A stretch of 64,000 nucleotides of DNA from Corynebacterium parakroppenstedtii (GTDB lineage: Bacteria > Actinomycetota > Actinomycetes > Mycobacteriales > Mycobacteriaceae): contig NZ_JAGSOA010000001.1 in NCBI RefSeq assembly GCF_019754935.1, positions 930,001 through 994,000 on the forward strand, given 5' to 3'. The translations under genes were made by a program, and so were the position numbers. Below, piece after piece: positions 1 to 7,751 of the stretch; positions within the stretch are counted from its first letter, which is position 1; each line of letters opens with the position of its first letter. The notes under the pieces are model-generated. The model did no database searches and had not been told where the DNA came from. It saw only the letters and a program-made list of their open reading frames with translations.

Positions 1-1213
1 CCTGCAGCACCACGCGACGCGGCATCGTTAGCGAGTGAACCCATCCCGCGGCTGACACAGTGGGCGCATCGTCGGCATCGGGAAGCCCCATCCACCCCAG
101 AATGACAGCAGAATTCCACACACCAGAATCCCGCCCTGACCGTCGTCGGCAATAAGAATTTTCTCCCGAGCTCGAATTATCAACTAGATGGTCGTGATCC
201 TTTAGATAATCTTCCGTACCGGGTTCGGTTTCCTCATTGCCTTCCTTATTAACCTTTCGCCGATCAGCAATTCGAGATCCATCTGTAAATTGAGGAGCAT
301 AAAAAGTATGACCGTAATCGAGCTCCGAAAACCCTCGAATGACAGAAAATGTCGTGCCTTCGAGCTTGCCGACGATATAGCCGCACTGATCACTGCTAGC
401 GTAATGCCGAACACCATTGATTCGGCGCTCAGAAAGGCCCTGCGGGCACATGACCAAAACGTCCAAATTCTCGCCTGTGCTGCGATCATGCATCCGGAAG
501 AGGTTTGGACACTCCCACATATAGCCACGTGGAAGAATGTCCGGAGCAGAACCGGGCTGCGCATTTTTTACGTCGAAAATAAGCTCGCCCTCGTAAGCCC
601 AGTGAACTAAATCATCAGAACGATACAAAGCAATTCCGCCGGTGAGATCATTCCGCTGTGCACCGATGACCATTCGCCAGCGTCGTTCTCCTCCATAATC
701 TCGCGTTACCATGGGATCACGGAAATGCTCCGTAAACCCCGGGGCAGGTCCATCGATGACCGGGTTTTCTGAGTAATGACGAAACTCCATACCGACAACC
801 GGATCATTCGTCGCGCGAACCAGATTTTGAGTTGTGCGGCGACGGATTTTTCCATCTTCCAGTGGAATTTTGACATTTCCCGTGTAGAAAATCGCTAACG
901 AATCCTTATTGTCTTTACTGTTTCGCTCATTCTCATTAACGACGACGGTATTTCCGGAATAACAACCCTGCATGTCATAGGAATGACTCGGATACAAAGA
1001 ATCGGGATGATGCGTAATACGCCAGGCATTCTTCCCAGAAATAGGCACGGAAGCATGGCCCCAACCCGTGCGTTTAGGAGTACTAGGGAAGACCGGGTCG
1101 TGCTGATAAAAAATGTGGAGGGTGTTACCGACGATGAACAAACCATTCGGGTCATTCAACCGACCCTGGAGGGGCGTGACGTGCAGAAAAGGCCGCATCG
1201 AATTGGCTGTCAT
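1..1213 (-). CDS. GH32 beta-fructofuranosidase / sucrose(-6-phosphate) hydrolase, 3' end outside window
   Basis: The minus strand is open from an ATG at 1213 to the left edge (404 codons, no stop), so the C-terminus is missing. The reading frame carries the three signature blocks of glycoside hydrolase family 32: RLNDPNG at residues 18-24 (D21 is the expected nucleophile), HFRDP at 163-167 (transition-state aspartate) and WECPNLF at 233-239 (E234 the acid/base), followed by ILGWMGLPD near 371. These enzymes cleave sucrose, sucrose-6-phosphate or fructans at the beta-fructosyl bond. There is no signal peptide, so a cytosolic sucrose or sucrose-6-phosphate hydrolase is most likely. No phosphotransferase or sugar transporter is visible next to it inside the window. 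The start lacks a clear Shine-Dalgarno; M6 is an alternative. Confidence 0.9.
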   Translation of the reverse strand, partial: MTANSMRPFLHVTPLQGRLNDPNGLFIVGNTLHIFYQHDPVFPSTPKRTGWGHASVPISGKNAWRITHHPDSLYPSHSYDMQGCYSGNTVVVNENERNSKDNKDSLAIFYTGNVKIPLEDGKIRRRTTQNLVRATNDPVVGMEFRHYSENPVIDGPAPGFTEHFRDPMVTRDYGGERRWRMVIGAQRNDLTGGIALYRSDDLVHWAYEGELIFDVKNAQPGSAPDILPRGYMWECPNLFRMHDRSTGENLDVLVMCPQGLSERRINGVRHYASSDQCGYIVGKLEGTTFSVIRGFSELDYGHTFYAPQFTDGSRIADRRKVNKEGNEETEPGTEDYLKDHDHLVDNSSSGENSYCRRRSGRDSGVWNSAVILGWMGLPDADDAPTVSAAGWVHSLTMPRRVVLQ

Positions 1214-1413
1214 GCCACTATGGTAGCGGTTTGGCTCTATACGTTGACGTCGCGTTTGGGGGCTAACACTCGGTGGTTGGCTGCGGGTGATGGTGGGTTA
1301 GCGTCGGGAAGAGTACTCAGCCTCCCCCGGGTACGGCCGTAAGTGTTAAGCATAAACATGGAGAAGTACCTAATATTTCGCGTTGATCCATTGTTTTTTG
1401 CACCTCACTCCTG

Positions 1414-1459
1414 AAACGCGGCCGAACGTGCATGCCTAAAACGCGGCCGAACGTGCATG
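1414..1459. repeat. 21-bp direct repeat, two copies with a 4-bp spacer
   Basis: A 21-bp unit starting AAACGCGGCCGAACGTGC occurs identically at 1414-1434 and 1439-1459. Each unit contains GCGGCCG and the palindrome TGCA. Two identical sites 25 bp apart (about 2.4 helical turns) could be a double operator or a recent tandem duplication. No protein is assigned. Confidence 0.75.
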
Positions 1460-1541
1460 AGTTTTCGGGATTACGAGAGCACTTGTAGTTAACGCGTACC
1501 TCATCGGGTCAATCTCAAGCCCACATGCCTTCGTCATAGGA

Positions 1542-1663
1542 AAAACTGCGGGGGAATGTGGGCCGTTACTGAGAGAAATGCGGAGGTATATGGCGGAAAA
1601 ATGGCCGAAAATTGACCATATCCCCCTGCAGTTTTCTGAGTCTGGCATATACTCCCGCAAAAT
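1542..1663. repeat. 122-bp nested inverted repeat element, copy A
   Basis: The element begins AAAACTGCGGGGGAATGTG and ends CATATACTCCCGCAAAATT, which is an imperfect inverse of the left end. Inside, a second arm (ATGCGGAGGTATATGG, 1578-1593) faces an inverted partner (CCATATCCCCCTGCAG, 1616-1631) across an A-rich centre. The result is four related arms in the order left-outer, left-inner, right-inner, right-outer. Two more copies of exactly 122 bp lie at 3945 and 29638. It codes for nothing recognisable. Confidence 0.8.
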
Positions 1664-2029
1664 TCGGGCGCCGATTCGTCCTGGGCGGAACAACGCGCTG
1701 CGCACACACCACACACGACACAACACTGAACGAGGTCTCGTGAAACCTGCGTCGAACAACTGCTACATCACACGGACGACCACATCAATCCAGTTCAACA
1801 GGCAAAATCGCTGCACGTAGCCTCATCATAACCTCATATCTTGTCGATCATTCCGACTTGCGCGCTCAAGGCCGGAAAACTCCCTCGTTTTATTTCCGGC
1901 TTGTTACTAACACGCACCCCATCAGCACAAATGCCACGAAATATTAAGTTATTGTTTCCGATGCTAAGAATCATCCCGGGGAGGTCTAGCGTAACGAGCA
2001 ATTACTTGTTAACACGAAGGGAGACCGAG

Positions 2030-3832
2030 ATGGCATCGCCTGAGGTCACACCAAAAATGTCGGGGTTCGTTCGCGGCAGCGCCCACAACACCCACGCCCC
2101 CACCACACGCCAAGACCACTCATTGCACCGAGGCGTCGGCAGTATTGGCCTACTGTTCGCCAGCGTCGGATCCATCATCGGCTCCGGGTGGTTGTTCGGA
2201 TCAATGGTCGCTGCTCAAGCGGCCGGCCCGTCGGCAATAATTTCGTGGGCACTGGGCGGGGTCATGATCCTGTTCATTGCCCTGTGCTACGCCGAACTCG
2301 GCACCATGTTCCCCTTGTCGGGCGGTGTCGTCCGGTACCCGCACGTCGTGTTCGGCGGTTTCGCGTCATACATGACCGGGTGGATCAACTGGATTGCGGC
2401 GCTCGCGCTCCCTCCGATCGAGGTCATGGGCGCGCTGACGTACGCCACGAAATACGGCCCGTTCACGCACGAACACGTGGTCGGCGGACAGACTGTTCAC
2501 ACGCTCACGCCGTTGGGAATTGCGCTTGCGGTACTGCTCATGGCGGTTTTCGTGGTCATCAATTACTTCGGAATTCGTTGGTTCAGTCGTATCAATAACG
2601 TATTAGTGTGGTGGAAACTCGGGATTATCAGCCTGGTCGTTGTTTCCTTTGTTGCACTAGGTTTTCACGGCGGCAACTTCACCGCGGGCGAAGGCTTTTT
2701 CTCCCACGGTTGGCACGGAGTCTTCACCGCCATCGCAACGTCCGGAATCGTCTTCTCTTTCCTCGGTTTCCGACAAGGCATCGAATTGGCCGGTGAAACA
2801 AGTAATCCGCGCCGAAATGTTCCCTTGGCCGTCGTCGGCTCTGTTCTTATTTGTATTTTGATTTACGTTGGGCTTCAGACAGCTTTTCTAGGCGTTCTTC
2901 CGCATAGTGTGATCGCGAACATGGGCGGACATTGGTCCAACCTCAACTTCAGCGACTCATTCGGGCCGCTCGCCGCAATTTCCACGATGCTCGGGGCGGG
3001 CTGGCTCGCCGTCCTCCTCTACATCGACGCGATCGTGTCGCCCGCCGACACCGGGCTGATCTACGTCACGACCACCGCCCGCATCTCGCACGGCATGGCC
3101 CGGAACGGCAACGCCCCAGCTAAACTCGCCACGACGAACCGCCACGGTGCGCCCGTCGTCTCGATGATCGTCGCTTTTGTCGTCGGGCTCGTGCTCTTCC
3201 TCCCCTTCCCATCGTGGCAGCAAATGGCCGGGTTTATCTCGTCGGCAACCGTCCTATCTTTTGCTTCAGGCCCGCTAACAATGGCGGCGCTGCGCAGCCG
3301 ACTCCCCCACCACCAGCGCACATTCAAAGCGCCATTCGGGCACCTCCTGCCCATGCTGGGATTCATGTCGTCGAACCTGCTGGTGTACTGGACCGGGTGG
3401 ACCACCGACCTCAAACTCTTCATCGCCATGGGGCTGGGGCTGGTGCTGCTCGCGGTCAACAAAGCGTTCAGCCGGCACGAGGCGATGAACCGTTACAACA
3501 TGGCGTTCCGCGCGGGCTTCTGGTACATCCCGTGGCTCACCGGGCTCGCGATCATTTCGTATCTCGGGGACTACGACGGCGGGATCGGGCTGCTTCACTT
3601 CGACACCGCTGTGCCCGTGATTGTCGTGTTCTCGCTGGCGATTTATTGGATGGCGGTTCACTTTTCGTTCCCGGCTAAGAGGGTTGAATTTCTTGCCGAC
3701 GCTATTACGCGGGAGGCCCGGGGCGACGTAGCGACGGGGGACGGGGAGGATGCTGCGGCCGTGGACGGCGCTGAGCCTGGGGATCCCGGTGAGCCCGAGG
3801 AAGATGCTGCCCTCGCTCCGGTAAAGGCTTAG
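2030..3832 (+). CDS. APC-superfamily amino acid permease
   Basis: A 600-residue polytopic membrane protein. Soon after a polar N-terminus of about 45 residues comes GLLFASVGSIIGSGWLFG, the typical first helix of amino acid-polyamine-cation (APC) permeases with the unwound GSG substrate site. About twelve or more hydrophobic segments follow, with the conserved FSFLGFRQGIELAGET region of helix 6. The likely role is proton-coupled amino acid uptake; the substrate cannot be read from the sequence. I chose the ATG at 2030 because GAAGGGAG precedes it and because 63 further upstream codons look non-permease. The C-terminal 50 residues are Asp/Glu/Gly/Ala-rich and cytoplasmic. The last codons and stop lie inside a 21-bp tandem duplication. 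The gene stands alone between two copies of the 122-bp repeat. Confidence 0.88.
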   Translation: MASPEVTPKMSGFVRGSAHNTHAPTTRQDHSLHRGVGSIGLLFASVGSIIGSGWLFGSMVAAQAAGPSAIISWALGGVMILFIALCYAELGTMFPLSGGVVRYPHVVFGGFASYMTGWINWIAALALPPIEVMGALTYATKYGPFTHEHVVGGQTVHTLTPLGIALAVLLMAVFVVINYFGIRWFSRINNVLVWWKLGIISLVVVSFVALGFHGGNFTAGEGFFSHGWHGVFTAIATSGIVFSFLGFRQGIELAGETSNPRRNVPLAVVGSVLICILIYVGLQTAFLGVLPHSVIANMGGHWSNLNFSDSFGPLAAISTMLGAGWLAVLLYIDAIVSPADTGLIYVTTTARISHGMARNGNAPAKLATTNRHGAPVVSMIVAFVVGLVLFLPFPSWQQMAGFISSATVLSFASGPLTMAALRSRLPHHQRTFKAPFGHLLPMLGFMSSNLLVYWTGWTTDLKLFIAMGLGLVLLAVNKAFSRHEAMNRYNMAFRAGFWYIPWLTGLAIISYLGDYDGGIGLLHFDTAVPVIVVFSLAIYWMAVHFSFPAKRVEFLADAITREARGDVATGDGEDAAAVDGAEPGDPGEPEEDAALAPVKA

Positions 3833-3856
3833 GTTGCTCCGGTAAAGGCTTAGGTT
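3815..3856. repeat. 21-bp perfect tandem duplication across a stop codon
   Basis: GCTCCGGTAAAGGCTTAGGT plus one T occurs twice back to back (3815-3835 and 3836-3856). The first copy encodes the last permease residues and its TAG stop; the second is untranslated. This looks like a replication-slippage duplication. Confidence 0.85.
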
Positions 3857-3944
3857 ACCTGGGCGATCAGGGATTGGGATCGAGTGTGGGGGCCGAGATG
3901 CCCGGAGATTGGCCGAATCTCAGGGCTCGGCGCTGGCACCCGCC

Positions 3945-4066
3945 AAAACTGCGGGTGGATATGCGCCACTACTGAGAAAAGTGCGGGGGAATGTGCAAGA
4001 AAAATGGCCAATAATTGACCACATACCCCGCAGTTTTCGAACACCGTCATATTCCCCTGCAGTTTT
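3945..4066. repeat. 122-bp nested inverted repeat element, copy B
   Basis: Same layout and length as the copy at 1542. The outer arms are AAAACTGCGGGTGGATATG and CATATTCCCCTGCAGTTTT. The inner arms are GTGCGGGGGAATGTG and CACATACCCCGCAG, around an A-rich centre (AAGAAAAATGGCCAATAATT). It lies between the permease end and the dehydrogenase start, about 100 bp upstream of the latter. Confidence 0.8.
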
Positions 4067-4173
4067 CAGGCACCAATCCGTCCCAACCCAGCAAAATCGC
4101 CCAACCACACCCCACGAAACAAAACCCCGACGCCCACGTGACCGACACACCTCAACGCTCTACTGTGATAAGT

Positions 4174-5145
4174 ATGCATTCAACGAAACTTGTGGTGATA
4201 GGCCTAGGCCACGTGGGCTCGTCCGTGGTCACTTTTGCGATGGCATCGGGGTTGTACTCCGAGATCGCTGTTATTGACACGAAAGAGGGGCTGGCTCTCG
4301 GCGAGGGCCTCGACCACTCCCAGTCAACCGGCGTTCCCGGGACAACGAATACGTACATTCATGAGGGCACTTACGACGACACCCGCGACGCCGACGTGAT
4401 CATTTGCGCAGCTGGGGCGTCGATTGTGCCCGACCCGGATCGCCCGGATTACGTCCCTCCTCGTTCGCTCCTGGCTAAGGTTGGGGCGCAGGCCGCCCGC
4501 GACGTCATGAAGAATGTGTCGGAGCGCACCAAGGACCCGGTCATCATTTTCATCACGAATCCTTTGGATGCCGTGGTTCATATCGCGTCGACGGAATTCG
4601 ATTACCCAGCGTCGAAAGTGTTAGGCACGGGAACCATGCTCGATTCGGCGCGTCTGCGCTGGGCTGTGGCACAGGAGCTCGGCATTGACCCGAAGTCGGT
4701 GACCGGCTACATGATGGGTGAACACGGGACGACGGCAGTGCCGATCCTGTCGAACCTCAATGTGCAGGGCGTTTCCTGGTCTGAGCTGGAGCGTTGGAGT
4801 GGCAAGGACCTACCGTCGCGCGACGACATTAAGCAGCGGGTCGTTGATTCGGCTTACGACGTTTTCTTTGCGAAGGGCTGGACCGACGCGGGCGTGGCTC
4901 GCTCCGCCAACGTGCTGGCCAAGTCTGTGCTGCTTAACGAGCGCTCCGTCCACCCGGTCTGCTCGCGCCTCGATGGCGAGTATGGCCTCGGCGACATCTC
5001 CATGTCGGTGCCGGCGGTGTTGGGTTCCGAAGGGCTGATTCGTCGCCTTCCTCCGATTGTCGACGCTTGGGAGCAGGAGAAATTGGAGGAGTCGGCTGAT
5101 TCTATCCGCGCCGTGTATGCCGAGGCGACCGGCGAGGAGGCCTAG
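4174..5145 (+). CDS. L-lactate / 2-hydroxyacid dehydrogenase (LDH-MDH family)
   Basis: 323 residues, the usual length for the NAD-dependent lactate/malate dehydrogenase family. Visible features are the Rossmann GLGHVG (10-15), the acidic D35 that favours NAD, ITNPLD (128-132), D157 with R160 in LDSARLR, and the catalytic H184 in GEHG. The mobile loop that selects substrate (about 83-97, SIVPDPDRPDYVPPR) differs from the Gln-Lys-Pro-Gly-Glu-Thr-Arg type of true L-LDHs. A related 2-hydroxyacid, as for L-2-hydroxyisocaproate dehydrogenase, is therefore possible. The start at 4174 gives an exact family N-terminus; upstream codons run into the repeat element. The stop shares one base with the start of the acetyltransferase, so the two are co-translated. 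Confidence 0.85.
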   Translation: MHSTKLVVIGLGHVGSSVVTFAMASGLYSEIAVIDTKEGLALGEGLDHSQSTGVPGTTNTYIHEGTYDDTRDADVIICAAGASIVPDPDRPDYVPPRSLLAKVGAQAARDVMKNVSERTKDPVIIFITNPLDAVVHIASTEFDYPASKVLGTGTMLDSARLRWAVAQELGIDPKSVTGYMMGEHGTTAVPILSNLNVQGVSWSELERWSGKDLPSRDDIKQRVVDSAYDVFFAKGWTDAGVARSANVLAKSVLLNERSVHPVCSRLDGEYGLGDISMSVPAVLGSEGLIRRLPPIVDAWEQEKLEESADSIRAVYAEATGEEA

Positions 5146-5621
5146 TGAGCATCTATCTCACCGGTAAGCGCCTCATGGACATGACCGTCGCCCAGGTCCA
5201 TGAGCTGTACAAACTCCGCGTCAATGTTTTTGTCTACGAGCAGGAAAGCCCCTACAGCGAGATCGACGACACCGACATCCACCCCGGGACTCAGCACCTC
5301 CTGGCGTACGAGACCGAGGGTGGCGTGCACCTCATCGGGACGGCCCGAGTTTTCGGGAAGCCCGACGAGGGGCAGCACATCGGCCGCGTTTGTGTGGCTA
5401 AGGATGCGCGCGGGCACGGGATCGCGACACAGCTGGTGAAGAAGGCCCTCGAGGTGTGTACTGAGCGGGCCGCGGGGATCGACCCCAACAAGGGCGCGCT
5501 GGTCGAGGTCGACGCCCAGTCCCACCTCGTCGATTGGTACGAGCGCTTCGGCTTCGTGGTTGATGGCGAGGAATTCGAGGAAGCTGGGCGCCCGCATAAG
5601 CACATGAGCATGCGGATTTAG
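5145..5621 (+). CDS. GNAT acetyltransferase, ElaA type
   Basis: 158 residues. The N-terminal pattern LYKLRVNVFVYEQESPYSEI followed by D-D-T-D is that of the ElaA branch of GNAT N-acetyltransferases. The acetyl-CoA loop appears as RVCVAKDARGHGIATQLV near residues 83-100, and the C-terminal YERFGFVV is the usual GNAT beta-strand. The start is a GTG that overlaps the dehydrogenase TAG by one base (TAGTG). The natural substrate of ElaA proteins is poorly known; the coupling to a hydroxyacid dehydrogenase is an observation, not an explanation. Confidence 0.85.
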   Translation: MSIYLTGKRLMDMTVAQVHELYKLRVNVFVYEQESPYSEIDDTDIHPGTQHLLAYETEGGVHLIGTARVFGKPDEGQHIGRVCVAKDARGHGIATQLVKKALEVCTERAAGIDPNKGALVEVDAQSHLVDWYERFGFVVDGEEFEEAGRPHKHMSMRI

Positions 5622-5769
5622 GTCATCGATTGCCGACGATCGACGACGGCGGTTTTCGACGGCCGACGACGATTGCCGGCGCCACGCACCCACGCCACCA
5701 CACGCCGCCCGCACGCTGCCCACACGCCACTGATCTGCAGCCACACAGCGTCCCGTGTACAACGGAAAT

Positions 5770-6264
5770 ATGAACGCTACCGACATTTTCGTTGATTTCG
5801 CCTCACGACCCATCGATGCCGCGAAGGGCCTCCCCGACCTCGCCCCGGCCCAGCTCAACGCGCACCCCGGCGGCCACGACAATTCCATCGCGTGGCTCCT
5901 CTGGCACGCTGGTCGGGAGGTAGATATGCAATTATCGCAGCTCAACGGCTCCGAACAGATATGGACCACCCAAGGTTTCAAGGAGCGTTTCGCCCTCGAC
6001 AACGGCGATTCGCTCGGCTACGGGCACTCGGCCGAGGAAGCGCGGTCCATCGTCGTCAATGATCAAGAACTGCTCGTGTCCTACGTCAGCGAGACATTGA
6101 GCGCGCTCATCGCGTACGCGGAGTCGGGCGTTGATTGGGATGAGGTCATCGACCGCGATTGGACGCCCGAGGTCACGCGCGGTGTGCGCATGGTTTCGAT
6201 TGTCGACGACGCTGCTCAGCACGTCGGGCAGGCCGCGTACATCGCGGGGATGCCCGAACTATAG
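5770..6264 (+). CDS. DinB-like / DUF664 metal-binding protein
   Basis: 164 residues forming a predicted four-helix bundle. The signs are SIAWLLWHAGREVDMQ (about 39-54) and DDAAQHVGQAAYIAG near the C-terminus. The spaced histidines match the DinB / mycothiol-dependent maleylpyruvate isomerase metal site. In actinobacteria many members act as mycothiol-dependent transferases, but the substrate here is unknown. The ATG at 5770 follows ACGGAAAT and removes five poorly supported upstream codons that begin with GTG. It stands alone between the dehydrogenase pair and convergent thiD. Confidence 0.75.
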   Translation: MNATDIFVDFASRPIDAAKGLPDLAPAQLNAHPGGHDNSIAWLLWHAGREVDMQLSQLNGSEQIWTTQGFKERFALDNGDSLGYGHSAEEARSIVVNDQELLVSYVSETLSALIAYAESGVDWDEVIDRDWTPEVTRGVRMVSIVDDAAQHVGQAAYIAGMPEL

Positions 6265-6438
6265 AGCAGAAATACCGGAACTAAAGAGCTATGGCCGTGG
6301 TGGCAACGACGAACACCGCTAGCACCCGCCGATCACGGGATGGCACCGGGAGTAAACTCGGGCGACTCTGGAAATAAAGCCAGAAAACGAGCACCTAAAA
6401 TCCATAAGTTTTTCAAAACGTTTTCGTTTAAGAGGGGT

Positions 6439-7617
6439 TTAGCGATACTTCCAAAAGTGGTCCAGAGGGGCGTTTCCCCTGATATGAGCGGGCTCTGCAG
6501 TACCGTTACTATCCCGATTTCGGTGCAGTCCAATCGCAAGATCTAACGTGTCTGCTGCTGCCAAAGCTTCGCGTGTCCACGTAGCGGCGTCATGGACAAC
6601 TGCCCGCCAATCGTCCACGGCGAAATTCTTTGTGGGATCAAATCCGATCAGCCCGTCTTTCTCTACTTCATAGGCACGACGAGCAGCATAAGTAGCGAGA
6701 GCTGAGCTAAACGTACATCCTGTTCCGTGCGTGTTGGTTGTGTCTACTCTGTCGTGACTCAGAAAGACTGTCTCACCATGGTCAGCGACAACCTCAGTAA
6801 CCTGCGGTCCGTCGTCACCGAAGCCATTATCTGGCCCACCCGTGACAACAATGACAGTTTTTAGTGCCTCTGCCAGGGAAGATGCCGCTTCTGCAATTGC
6901 AGATGTCAATGATTTTTCTTCAGCGGTACTCGTTTCATCGCGACCGACTTCATGAGTTGCACTACTGCCTTCGTCGACTGCACTATTCCGTTCTTCGGTT
7001 GTATTGCTGTCCGGTTCGGTGATAACTGAACCAGATTTCTGTTTTTCCTGCCCTGGTGCTTCTCCCACCAATTTCGCGAGATGTTTCCGCAATACGTCGG
7101 GCACAGGTACATCCACCATGTCGCAAAGCCCCACAAGTTCACGACCATTCGGAGTTAACGCATCAACGCTACGGGCAAGCTCGACGAAGCCATCTATCAC
7201 TTCCGAATTACCTTCCACTAACGAGCTACCACTTGACGCCACCATCACCGGATCCCACACCACGGGCACAGAAAAAGGTAAGGACTTCAAGGTGCTAGTA
7301 ATAGTCTCTGCGGTAGAGGACCGTCCGACCATTCCGATTTTGATCGCGTCAATCGGATAATCGTCTACGACGGATTGAATTTGTTGAGCCACAAATTCTG
7401 GATCCATATATTGGGCACCATCGACGCCGCGTGTATTCTGCGCGGTTACCGCTGTAATAGCCACACAGCCAAAACCTCCGAGAGCGGAGATAGTTTTCAT
7501 ATCTGCTTGTATGCCAGCGCCTCCGGACGAGTCCGAGCCAGCGATAGTTAACACCACGGGAATCGGTGATGATAACTGAGCTGATACATATTTCGGGGAG
7601 GAAGGAGAAGAAGTCAT
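6439..7617 (-). CDS. thiD: Hydroxymethylpyrimidine (phosphate) kinase ThiD, with long polar insertion
   Basis: Phosphorylates hydroxymethylpyrimidine and its phosphate to HMP-pyrophosphate, the pyrimidine half of thiamine. [18 protein letters not shown] (22-39) is the substrate/ATP start of the ribokinase-like fold. [11 protein letters not shown] (120-130) and the anion hole [12 protein letters not shown] (297-308) are intact. At 392 residues it is about 120 longer than a usual ThiD. A segment of about 50 residues (roughly 186-236), rich in Ser, Thr, Glu, Asn and Asp, is inserted before the strand leading to VIVVTGG, and the tail after residue 370 is also extra. Unlike thiC and thiO, no TPP riboswitch precedes it. 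The flanking DNA looks AT-richer than its neighbours. Confidence 0.9.
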   Translation of the reverse strand: MTSSPSSPKYVSAQLSSPIPVVLTIAGSDSSGGAGIQADMKTISALGGFGCVAITAVTAQNTRGVDGAQYMDPEFVAQQIQSVVDDYPIDAIKIGMVGRSSTAETITSTLKSLPFSVPVVWDPVMVASSGSSLVEGNSEVIDGFVELARSVDALTPNGRELVGLCDMVDVPVPDVLRKHLAKLVGEAPGQEKQKSGSVITEPDSNTTEERNSAVDEGSSATHEVGRDETSTAEEKSLTSAIAEAASSLAEALKTVIVVTGGPDNGFGDDGPQVTEVVADHGETVFLSHDRVDTTNTHGTGCTFSSALATYAARRAYEVEKDGLIGFDPTKNFAVDDWRAVVHDAATWTREALAAADTLDLAIGLHRNRDSNGTAEPAHIRGNAPLDHFWKYR

Positions 7618-7751
7618 ACCTACACACTAAGCCAGATTCCTCCTGGACAACAGGTTTCGTAGCGTCATACGGGACGCCACGTTAGATTTGTGTGCACAGT
7701 AAATTTTTCTATGAAACCCCATCAAATAGTTAGCTCGCCTACCATAACGGT

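Larger units (their letters stand above)
1214..2029. other. Gene-free stretch with repeats, upstream of the permease
   Basis: No convincing coding sequence lies between the GH32 gene and the permease start. The stretch holds a 21-bp direct repeat (1414-1459) and the first copy of the 122-bp nested inverted repeat (1542-1663). Open frames here run through the repeat and look like no protein family. The remainder should contain the divergent promoters of the two flanking genes, but I cannot place them with confidence. Confidence 0.6.

Noticed and set aside
1436..1820. Several short frames through the first 122-bp repeat
   Set aside because: They arise from the repeat arms and recur in part at the other copies in different frames; no protein character.
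6415..6424. Palindrome AAAACGTTTT resembling a LacI-type operator
   Set aside because: It lies just after the thiD stop between convergent genes rather than upstream of a gene; more likely chance or part of a 3' structure.
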